Shown: piece by piece, positions 44,992-55,600 of the stretch
Position numbering within the stretch: position 1 is the stretch's first letter
Layout: every line of letters begins with the position of its first letter
Assembly (NCBI RefSeq): GCF_033807715.1
Contig: NC_084599.1
Span: 7,329,125-7,393,124, forward strand
Source of the DNA: Cololabis saira
Taxonomy: Eukaryota; Chordata; Actinopteri; Beloniformes; Belonidae
Direction: 5' to 3'
Length of the DNA: 64,000 nt
Position numbers and translations under genes: made by a program
The notes under the pieces: generated by a model
What the model was told of the DNA's origin: nothing
Databases searched by the model: none
Seen by the model: only the letters and a program-made list of their open reading frames with translations

Positions 44992-46539
44992 AGTCAGTAA
45001 ATCAGAGCTGCTGCACAAAAGCTCAGTTTTTTCCAACTGTCAGAGTTCTGCTCATGCCTTGGTTCCTCTCCACCCCTCCACCTTACCTGTGCCCTATGTG
45101 AGATCGGTTGCACAGCTTTGTGCTAGCATGCACATGTAAATGTGGAGACCATAAGAGCACAACAGGACACCTGTGGCAGGTCCAGGTGCAGGAACAGCCA
45201 GGAGGGGCAGCGCCTTCTCCTGCAGGCCATCTTCTTATCCTCACCTCCAGGACAATGCTCAATAACAATCTAATCATGTGACATAACATCTTTGTTTATT
45301 CAGTATTCTGTTTTTATTTATTCATTCATTTCTAATAATGCATCTGATCTTGTAAATATCTGCTAATTTCCAGGTACACTTTACTGCAAATACACATATC
45401 TGCTGGATGTGGACTGTGGCCTTTTATTGCTATCCTAAATGCTGTCTCCTTAGAATATGTCTTTATTGTTTTAATCATTTATTCTCGTGATAAATGCCAT
45501 TGTTTTGTGTTGTATGTACTTACATAAGTACATACAGCACATAAGTACTTACATGTCAGTACAAAAGACTTCAGCAGGTTCCCACAACACTGATGTCCTC
45601 CCATCGCCCCCTTTACTAGCTCCCAAGGTGTAACAGTCTAAAACCTGCAGTACAAACTTCTGCTCTGCCTCCATGTGTTTCACAGAGCACAACAGGGCAG
45701 AATAAAGATGCTACAGGGCCTGAACGAAGTGGCGGTGTGAACGGGGTGTCCAGAAGGATGTCTTAGAGATGCCACCTTGATGTGCAGTTCAAGTATTCGT
45801 AAGACCACTCAACGGCACGATCAGTCCAAACAAGCAAGAATTTATGCCAGAATTTATGCCTGAGTCTCTTTTTAAAGCCGTTTCCTTTTTCTTTTTCCTG
45901 AAAATACTTCTATGTACCTTGGATTTGCAACCAAATATTAAAGCTTTCCTATCCATAAAAAAATGGAACAGTATTTTTAAATGCGGTGCTCATGTTTCAC
46001 CAGCTTCGTTGTAAATTGTTCCCAAACACGCACCTACAACAAAAACCTGTATAAAATACTGTACACGCTGCAGATTTAAATTTGAAATTTCATCAAAGGG
46101 AAATGTATCTGCGATTCATGACATGAAGGATATTTTGTATGACAACAGAGACTTTAACAGCTTTCACGTCTTCCGATGTTCTTTGGAAATAGACTGCAAA
46201 ATGAACTCGTCATCTACGAAATAACAGGCAGCAGAGAAGAAAAGTTTTAAAAGGGAAAGAGACGAAACAGGCCTAATGAATCAAATTGGGCGATCAAGGA
46301 AGGCTAAACATAATAAATAATACAATAACAAGCTTAACTAATGAGCTGTTGCAACGATGCGGTTCACAGAATAGTCTCTTTTATGAATCCTGCTAATAAT
46401 CTCTGGGAGCCGGTGGATGATGAAGTGTTGCCATAAGGCAACACCTGTGCAATTAAAGCAGCCGATTCTTTTGCACATAACATTAATTTCAGCCCTATAA
46501 GATCCCAAAGAGCACATAATAATCTAGTCTACTTGACTC
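44992..46539. other. Gene-free sequence with a short perfect palindrome
   Basis: No exon supported. Holds the 26-bp hairpin at 45511-45536. The remainder is AT-rich. Confidence 0.4.
45511..45536. repeat. Perfect 12-bp inverted repeat, 2-nt loop
   Basis: TGTATGTACTTA and TAAGTACATACA flank CA. A second imperfect palindrome, ACATAAGTACTTACATGT, follows directly. Confidence 0.85.
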
Positions 46540-46880
46540 CGTGTCTGGCTGAAACAGAGCATCTAATTAGGTAAAGGTAATTAATTAGAGATAAATGGAG
46601 CTAATCAGGACCCGTTAGCACTCCCACTTTCTTGGCATTAAGACACAGTGGCTCCTGCTCTCTCATTGGCCGCCCTGTCATGTGCTCAGTGAACATGAAA
46701 AGATATGTTTTTAACAGAAGCCCTGTGATCTCACGGTGAACCAGCCGGCTCCCTCACTATGATGGTTTTATTCTATTTCATTATTGCTCTTGAATGAGCT
46801 CATTAGACTCTGAATATCTTGGTGAATCATAGTTTCATGAAGTCCTGATACAGTTAGACATCATCTGGGTTTTTTTAAAG
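46540..46880. promoter_or_regulatory. Candidate conserved non-coding element with clustered homeodomain cores
   Basis: GCATCTAATTAGG, GGTAATTAATTAGAG and GAGCTAATCAGG lie within 60 bp (46558-46611), followed by a repeat-free block with CTCATTGGCCGCC and CTCATTAGACTC. Four TAAT-type cores so close are unusual for random AT-rich sequence with mixed surroundings. Confidence 0.35.
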
Positions 46881-48139
46881 GATATTAGTGAAAGGGATGA
46901 AGCTATTGAAGTGTTAGAGTAATAAAATTGTTATGTAAAAGAACAAAGACGTGATGTAAACATCCAGTTTAGAGCAAAATGTCCTTGTGTCTTCTTCTTT
47001 CGTCTGATTGCAGCTTTGTAAAACATTTTTATGAGATCTTAACTCGTTTGTTAGGGAAAAATTCTTGATTTAGATGTTACTGGAAATGTTCTGTCCACCC
47101 GCTGTTTCTGTGCACTGATAATTTGATCTGTTTTAGATGATTCGGATTGTGGAGCTGCTGAAGTCCACCAGGCCACCACGGCAACAAGGACTTGGATTTT
47201 ATCCTGATTATATCTCCTGTAAACCCTGACTATTTAGGTTAAGTTTATGTGATGTTTTTGATATGAAACACAGTTAACAAAACCAAACTCTTATTATTGT
47301 AGATTTAACCTTCCAAACAAACAAAGAAAATTGAAAATTAGACCAATAAATCAGTTGTAAAAACACATAAATAATTAGAACGGACTCTAAATAATTGAAG
47401 GAAAAGCTGTTGATGCAAATAAAACCAACCAACAAACAAAACTTTTTGGACTAAATCAGTGATTTATTATAGTGATTAATCTAGAAAACAATTTTCCAAT
47501 TAATATATGACGTACAAGTTAAAATAACATTCCCTTAGCAAATACAGGGAAAGGCTTTTTTCTCTCTTTTTGTCTGGGAAGCTGCACACATCCAGGCTGA
47601 GCTTTTAGCATTTCCATCCTAAACTGCGTAGACACATGATTATATTTTACAGATTACATTCTCTAACAAGAAATGGTGTTAGCGATACATGAAGATGATG
47701 TTGTGTTCTTTCCCCACAATATTGCCTGAGTGAATATTAAGCCCCAGACAGCAAACATCCAGCTTGCTATCATCTTTGTTGGAATCTTCATATGAAAGGT
47801 AAAGGGAGGGGGGGGGGGGACCTGGATGGAACGGCTGCTTCCACGTTGCACTCCAGCAACGGCAGCGCGAGGAGCTCATGTACCTATCATGTCCAATTTT
47901 TTTCTTCTCCTGCAGAAATTCCAGTGTGTTTATGTGCAAACACTGTTTGAAAATGAAATTTAATGGTTATTGTAATGAATGTTGACTTAGCGGATCAGAA
48001 AAAGCAGAGGGGAAGGAAGCGCAAGAGAAAAACCTGAGAGGAGATGTTTGTTTAGATGTTTGGGTGTCACTGGGTTTCATGAGAAGGAATGATTTGGAGG
48101 AAACATGATTATTTTTTTCTCCCTCTGCTTTTCCTCGTA
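46881..48139. other. Gene-free, AT-rich sequence
   Basis: Contains a G-run (GGGAGGG continuing to 47819). No gene seen. Confidence 0.4.
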
Positions 48140-48560
48140 CACAGGGGAGTCATCTGCTACAAGAAGGCAGGGCGCTCCCCCGACACGCATCATTAGAAGG
48201 TTTTTTACAAGCGACAAGCCGGCTATTTGGCTGTCATTGAGATTGTTTGAAGAGAATATGTTTCTGCACCGTACTCCAGGGAGCCCCGCATCAGGAAAAA
48301 CAAGTAGATAACCCTTGAGCACTTGACACTGCTGTTATGCATTTGTCAATATTAAGGCTAAGAGGTTGGGCCTCTGTGAGTAAATTGGGAGTTTGGTGCA
48401 TTCGACGGCCTCAAATGTGAGTTGACCTTCAACCTGGACTAGCCTTCATACGCTAAGCTTTTTTTTTCTGCTGCTAATTGCTACAGACACCAGACCCGCT
48501 CTGATTTGCATTTGTAGCAAGAATAAATGCTGAGACATGCTAAATAAGTTTCCTGTGTGT
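48140..48560. promoter_or_regulatory. Candidate conserved non-coding element
   Basis: Repeat-free, balanced composition, with GGCTATTTGGCTGTCATTG and CTGCTAATTGCTAC words. An acceptor-like tract precedes it (CTCGTACACAG ending near 48144), but the following frame has no domain, so a coding exon is not claimed. Confidence 0.25.
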
Positions 48561-48639
48561 GCTCACATACCAGGTCGACTATTTCCTTCATATCTCCAAG
48601 TTATTGTGAGCACATCATATTTGTAAATTGTATATATAT

Positions 48640-49635
48640 TAGGGGTGTAACAATATATCGTGCCACGAAATTTTGCGATACAAAAACGTCACAATACGTG
48701 TCGTGGAGGTGACAAACTTTATCGCGATATTGGATTATTAATATTAATCTATAGTGTTGACTAGTAACGCTCATCCGACCGCGCCTCGACCCGCGGACCA
48801 AAATCTTACTACGCTCAGAAGAAACTAGTACCGTTTTCTGGTCCCGATCACGGGACTCTTGCAGGGTTTTGAGCTCTGAACTTTTAAGAGTTAAGCCTTA
48901 CGTTATTAAATTAAACCTTTTTGGGGTTTTGAATAGGATAAACACGGGGAAAAACTTGTGCTGAGTTCCAGTGTACTTTAATGTCCCTTAACAGTGTAGG
49001 ATTTTAGAACATCAACACAGCACCTAGTGCCGTACTGTGGCGTATCACTCCGCCCAATCTAAAACAGACTAATCACTACAGATAAACTGACTAGTGTCAT
49101 TATAGTCCCTGATTTACATCACAATATAAAGAATAGATTTATACAATAATCAACCCTGAATTACCAAAATAACCTTCTTAACAAAAATAAATCTCCTCTT
49201 ACACTTATAAGGTGAGCATGAATCAATCTTTTTTATGATGTAAAATAGTATCTATTTATTTACTTTTTTTATTTAATTTTAGTTGTTACATTTCTGGAAA
49301 AGAAAAAAGTCAAATCATACATGAGAGAAACTATTCAGTTTGTGGCTAAATATTTTTACTTTTACTTTATTTTTAGTTCAGTTTGTGGAAAATGGTTGGC
49401 CTGGCTTTCTCTTTAAAACTTAAACAGTTATAAAGCATTACAAAATGGAACAATAGGGCAAACGCACAGCATTGTTTTGTATTTTGTATCTTTCAAATAA
49501 AAGACAATTTTTTCCAGTCATATGTTCCTCATTCAAGGTTGTTAAAAAAATACTGCTATAATATCGTATCGTTATCGTGACCTCAATATCGTGTATCGTA
49601 CCGTATCGTGAGATTAGTGTATCGTTACACCCCTA
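48640..49635 (-). mobile_element. 1-kb non-autonomous hAT element, copy 3
   Basis: It starts TAGGGGTGTAACAATA and ends GTTACACCCCTA inside a short (AT)n tract (ATATATAT on both sides). It has the same orientation as copy 2, 3.7 kb downstream of it, and shares nearly all of its interior, with small deletions around 48775 and 49355. Non-coding. Confidence 0.85.
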
Positions 49636-49650
49636 ATATATATATATATA

Positions 49651-50494
49651 CTCAAAGGTTTGCAGAAGCAACCCCCCCCCCACAATAAAATGAACTGAAC
49701 AGCAGTAAAAGTGAGGCGGCGCATCAAAGGACTGTCATATTGTGAGCGCGGCTTATAATGCAGCCGTCACTGGTCCAAGGCTGGGGTTTGCACACTGTTT
49801 ACAATTGAAATGAGATGGAGAGTGGGGCCTACGCATCCTCATTATACCATTTCCCTAAGTGCTTCAATTGGGGAGACGAGAGTAAGTGCCTCCTCGCCAC
49901 TCTGGATAGACAGGAAGGAGTAACAGTTTGATTTGAGTGCCAAACTCCAAACAGAGACCAACACCGTGGGGAGAGATCTGTGTCAGTATGTGCAATTTGG
50001 TTTCATTTGTCTGCTGTTCACCATAGGGGGAAAACAGGCAAACGTGGCACAAGAGGTCACATCCGATCCCCCATCGGAGACGAGATGGTGAGGGGATGGC
50101 AGCGGCGCGAGGCGGCGTCGCAGCACTCCGCCGTGTCCAAAAGTATCTGCATCAGCGGGGCTGATTGTGAATCACCCGCTGGCGCTGTTTAGATAGTTTG
50201 ACTACATCAAGCTCCCTTCCAGACGGCTCTTACTGGTGCGATTAGAGGAGGAGTGAAGATGAAAGGTGTTCGGTGTATTTTTAAAATTGTTGATTTTCCA
50301 TGTAATGATAGCTCATGCAATTAAGCGCTGGCTCCAGGCCCTGCGTGTCCTTGTGAAACAGAATCCCACTTATTTTGTGTGTCTGTGAAGGGAAACGAGT
50401 GTGTGTGAGCATGCGCGTGCACGTGCATGCGAGTCTGCCTGTGCTGGATGGATTATCAGCATTAATAACAACATTTTTATGTCAAGTATTGTGG
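49651..50494. other. Gene-free sequence, partly repeat-poor
   Basis: 49730-50230 is balanced in composition without repeats and may be constrained. No exon is supported. Confidence 0.35.
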
Positions 50495-50720
50495 ATATAT
50501 GATAGAATAGAATAGAAGAATAGAATAAAAAGCCTTTATTATCATTATAATGATACAATGAGATTAGGCAGCAGCTCCATAAAAGTGCAGACATGTAAAG
50601 ACTATGTAAAAAAAAACTATGAAAATGAATGAATGAGAGAATATTGCACATGAATGGATGAAAGAATTAAAAAAAAAATTGCACAGTATGAGGTAGATTA
50701 TGAGTTCAGAAAGTTCACAG
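50495..50720 (-). mobile_element. LINE 3' end, minus strand, with (TTCTA)n tail
   Basis: On the minus strand, GGAGCTGCTGCCTAATCTC leads to CATTATAATGATAATAAAGG and then a TTCTATTC-type tandem tail (plus-strand 50500-50530). This end structure is common among fish LINEs. No coding part remains. Confidence 0.6.
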
Positions 50721-51271
50721 CTATCTCTCTATCTACTATAGAGATATATGTGATATGCTTTGATTAAATATGCCATACTGCACATAATTTAGGGATGTTA
50801 AGAAATAAAAAAACAATTTTTTTAAATATATAAATGAAGTTGTTTATGTTGAAGGGGTGGGCATCGTCAGATCTAAGCCAGTGTTGTCGTGTTGTTTCCA
50901 GAGATCCGTGTCCCGATGGACTGGGAGATAATCCTGCACGTCCTTTGTTTTATGATATGCAGGTTTCACAGTATACATGGCAGGACGTGGTGTGTCTGTG
51001 GGTTTGTGACGAGGGCGGGGGGGGCGGCGTTAACCTGTAGGGGAAATTGTCAAAAGAGCTAAATTTGCCATGAGAGTAATTGTGTTGTTCCATGACATTC
51101 ACTTCTGCTAAATGTAATCACTTTAAATAATGTCAGTGACATCTTGTGAAGTATTCGGTGGAAGAAGAGGCACTATGTAGGGCAGCTTCTTAGTGTGTGA
51201 TCCCGACTGTCTGTGCGTTATCTTCTCTTTCATTAGAGATGAACAGCCTCGGGTCGGATGGGTGGCGGGTT
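50721..51271. other. Gene-free sequence
   Basis: Nothing recognised apart from a G-run at about 51015-51027. Confidence 0.4.
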
Positions 51272-51388
51272 GAGTGTGTGTGTGGTGTGTGTGTGTGGTG
51301 TGTGTGGTGTGTGTGGTGTGTGCAGGGGGGGTGTACGTGTGGATGCAGGCGGTGGGCAGTGGGCACAGGAAGGGGAGGGGGGGGGGGG
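51272..51388. repeat. (GTGTGTGGT)n array and G-runs
   Basis: Tandem TGTG/TGTGG units to 51322, then G-rich sequence with runs at 51325-51331 and 51372-51388. Confidence 0.85.
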
Positions 51389-51469
51389 CTTGCTGGAAAT
51401 GGTAAATAGGATTAAAAAGAGGGATCCTGCTTTGCCTAGGAGACAAAAGTGACTGATGATTTGCTTAAT
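51389..51469. other. Short spacer
   Basis: No feature seen. Confidence 0.4.
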
Positions 51470-52300
51470 ATTTGCCGCGCAATGCAGCCCCGGCTGAACG
51501 CTGTGAACACTTATTGCTTGTGCCAGGCACTTTCAGCAACCATTCCATCACACCCGACGCCGGCCCTGTGAAATCCCTCGGAATCTCACAAACAGTCAGC
51601 ATGTTAGAGACGCGGATATAAAAAATGGAGAACATGTTATCGCTGGCTGCCTGATTTGCCTTCTGCACCTAAAGGCGCGCGGCTGGAAAATTCAGTGTGA
51701 ACACTCGACACTTAAATGCTAAAATGCAACTGATTTGGGATGATAATAGGTGCCCTAATAGAAGCTGATCCTTTGCAATGGCTCCCAGTCTTATAGTGCG
51801 CTGTAACGCGATGTGAGTCGACAGCTGGGAGAAAAAAACCCACGGAGAAAGGCACAGATAGTGAAAGATAACGCAACACATAACCCTCCTTGCTGGCTGA
51901 GAGCGAGACACGTCTCGTGGTGCTCTGCTGTGCATCGGGGTCGGTCAGAGGCGGCGGCAGATTGCAGAGGGAGCAGAAGAAGGGGCAGGAGACGGTAAGT
52001 GGGATTGGCAGAGTGAGGATCCAGGCAAGGAGGCTTGATGGTATACAAACGGAGCTGACCCCTCAGCCCCTCCAAGATCTACAGATGGACAGAGGCGATG
52101 GATGGGACAGGCCTGGAGTCAGAGACCTGCATGCCCAGGGTTGACAAGAGCCGGGGTCAACCTTCAGCGCGCCTGGCTGTAAACAAGTTGCTAGAAGAAA
52201 CCTAAAGGGCTGAAATCTGCAGCGCTTCCATGGTAATACCTCACTTATTGCCATGCTGAGCTGGCCTTACGTTTGCGAGGGGCTGCCTCAAAGCCAAAGC
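51470..52300. promoter_or_regulatory. Candidate conserved non-coding block
   Basis: Some 800 bp with near-balanced composition and no repeats. Includes GGAGACGGTAAGTGGG (near 51990), a donor-like site, but the upstream frame shows no domain or start context. It could be an untranslated exon edge or a non-coding element. Confidence 0.25.
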
Positions 52301-53310
52301 TCTCGTATAAGTGCAGCACAACGCCGTCTGCTGGAACTGCAGCAGGAGCCGCACAAACGATATGGTGTTTGCACTTTAGTTCACCTCCACTGCCAGGGAT
52401 CTCTGAGGTTCATCCAAGAAAACGCTTCCATTACGCCAACAGCACATCTACATCTCCGTTTTACTTTTGCCTCCTTAGCTGATGTCTGAGTACTTATTGT
52501 TTATATTTATAGTCCAGACATAAGTGTGTTCTTGGGCTTCACTTGCAAAATCTGTCAGTCCCATAATATGTTCTCTATTTAAATAATGAGCATATCTCTC
52601 AATAATAGCTTCAAAGTTTCATGGGAAAATCCCACTTAAGTACAGTTTTAGTGTCTGAGACAGAATATTAAAGACTAGCTAAAACGAGTGTAAAAGTTCA
52701 TTCTTTACCTTTGAGTTTAAAGATACAGCTGGATAAACTTCTCATGAACAAATTCCACAAAACAACAACCTTTCAGTTTGTAAACTGTTTTTAAGGGTCT
52801 GTAATGTAGTCAAATCTCTTTTCCTCATCTTTTTTACCTCCAAATACGACCCCCACTTTCCAGCCTCAACTAAACGTACGGTAAAACTATTCCAGTGCGT
52901 TAGCTCCGTGGAGAGTGGCTGAAGCTAAAACAGTTGTATAATTATACAAAAGGGAAATTAAAAGACACAAAGCTGAGTTTTGAGTGTTTTTATTGACCGT
53001 GTAAGTACATTTACATGAACCTGGCCACCTCAACTTGTGATAACATTACTTAAAACGTGTCATGTGACCACCTTCAGTTACTGTGGAGACAAACGCTCCT
53101 TCTTACTGTAAAGCAGATATTAATTATATATATTAGAATTAATAATGGGGTTGTGGGGATCATGAAGAAGACGGGCGTGGACGTGTGTGGCGTTGAAAAA
53201 TACATGCATTTATCATAATATTCCTCATTTTCATGAAATCTGATGTTGCTGATTGTGAACAATACAGTATTTCAGGAGTTCATGGCATCCTTCCCACACA
53301 GTGCATATTA
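52301..53310. other. Gene-free sequence
   Basis: Nothing recognised. Confidence 0.4.
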
Positions 53311-53494
<184 letters not shown>

Positions 53495-55153
53495 GCATCT
53501 TCCCTGCTCAAAGAGACAGGAGCCGGCAGCAGTGAAACACGCACTTGCATTATTATTATTTCTGATACATTTAATATCCTCAGTTTAAGCTTTGAAGACA
53601 TTCTTTGGGGAATATTGAATCTAACCGTTCTCTTTTTCCCCGGAATCCTCTCAGAAAAAACTTTGTTAATTAGCCTCATACCTATAGGCAGAGTTCAGTT
53701 TTTTTTGTCTTTTCCCTGATATTGTTGAAGATGCTGCTGACTTCCCACCCTGCCTCTTCCTCCTCCTCTTCTGTTGTCTTGTTATCTGAATTTGCCGTTG
53801 GCGTTTTTTTTCTCCATGCTAATTTGGGCCAAGTATTTTTCCTGTATCCTCTCATACCATTAGCGGTTGTTGCCGAGGGTCGGCCCTCCACGTCTGTTGA
53901 AGCACAATCTTCAACTGTTTCTGAATGTCTCCTTAAGGCCCTCTTAGCCCGGTCCACACCACTGCTGTCATGTTAGGAGTTATCTCGGCAGCCTTGTTCT
54001 GGAGTAGTTCAAAGTCTTCACAAATCCAGCTGTCAAACCAAATTCAGGCATGGGACCTTTTAAATTGTATTTTAGAAATCAATAGGCCTTCGTGCGCCTG
54101 CTGGCTTCTTGCTCTCTTTTTTTCATCCACATTCTGTAAAGTTGCCACAAAATCCTTCACAATTTGACATCATTTCACTGATTTTTCTTTTTTTTTGTCT
54201 CGATGATTTAATTTGCTCAGTTTTCCAGTCAACTGATGTGCATTCATACGGAGTAGCAACATATTGTCTAGATTATAGTTACACTAACGCCACTTAAAAG
54301 TGTAAAAAACAAAATGAAACAAAATTTAGAATCAGAGAATGCTTTATTCTGTATAAAAACTGGGGCTCATAACATGAATTATGAGGGAATTAGCTTTTTA
54401 TGACATGTGGCATGGGCTGAATGTAAAAAAACCTCGACCAGAGTATAAGGTGATATAGCCTCGCAGCTTTTCATGATATGCTAATGAAATGAGCGATAAT
54501 CATATTTAAAGACAATGAAAATAAATGCACATCATGTGTTTGAATGTGATTCAGGATTTAAAAGACACTTGGTTATAATTAAGAAATCCTGTCCATCAGC
54601 TCGGTACAATTCTTTGAGCTGTGAAACTGAGCACACCAGAGAAGGTTGAGAAAGCCTGGATGTCACGTTATTATCATTATTATTAATATTATATGGGACA
54701 AATCTTTAAGTGAGCCTTCTCACATTTCCTCAAAGGCTCCCACTATGACGAGAGCGGAGGAGCCGTCGACTACGTTCACCTGGATCCCACCAGGTACAGA
54801 AATACTCGCTGCATTTATGTTCCAGGTCCCTCCAGTCGGGTTCCAGAAGTCCAGGACTTCTAACCACTGGGTTAAATACGGCACTCACAAGTTTAACATG
54901 ACATGACAATCCCAGCAAAGTCATTTATGTCAATTATGAGGTCATACTCACTTTAAATAATCAAATATTTAGTTGTTTCTTGCCCTGCATGTCCTTTCTG
55001 CTTGTATCATTGTAAAATACACGTGGTGTCAAGTAAAACACATTTTTCAAAGTCAATGTCCTCTTCTCTCGTTCAGGATTGAAATACCATCTGGGAAGTT
55101 CTAAACTACCTCACTTGTGTCCTCCACCGTCTACAGCGATGCCAACGTAGCTC
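53495..55153. other. Gene-free sequence
   Basis: No exon or transposon terminus supported. Confidence 0.4.
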
Positions 55154-55156
55154 TTA

Positions 55157-55597
55157 AGGCCGAAATATGGTTCTGCGTGAAAACTGCGCCGTGCCTACGG
55201 CGTGTGACTACTGACGTGCACCTCCCAAAAATTGTAACTACGCGTCGAGGCGATGCAGACCACACGCAGACGGAGAGGGCTGTGATTGGTTCGCTTGGTA
55301 GCAACGCATTTCCGGTTTCCGGTTTGAAGCAGTCCTGAACTTTCAGGGCTCTTTTCTTCGTTTATGTGTGATTTTTTTATTTTTGATTTTTTGCACAATA
55401 GTTGTCCTTATCTCTTTGATTTACTGTGACCGGAAAAAGTCGGATAAACCATTCAGGAAAAGATCGCTAACTAGCGGTCGCGAGGGGTACTGCACCGCGA
55501 CCAAATGGAGAGACGGAGAAGTCAGAAGGGTTCAGCACGGCGTCACGGCTGCGGCGTGTGCTCTGCGTTGGTGTGACGCAGAACCTTAATTCAGCCT
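55157..55597. mobile_element. PIF/Harbinger-like non-autonomous element, 441 bp
   Basis: Ends AGGCCGAAATATGGTTCTGC and GCAGAACCTTAATTCAGCCT are imperfect inverted repeats, flanked by TTA (55154-55156 and 55598-55600), a TWA-type target duplication. The ends resemble the 87-bp element at 3421-3507. The interior includes the CGGTTTCCGGTTT motif and no recognisable transposase. Confidence 0.7.
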
Positions 55598-55600
55598 TTA

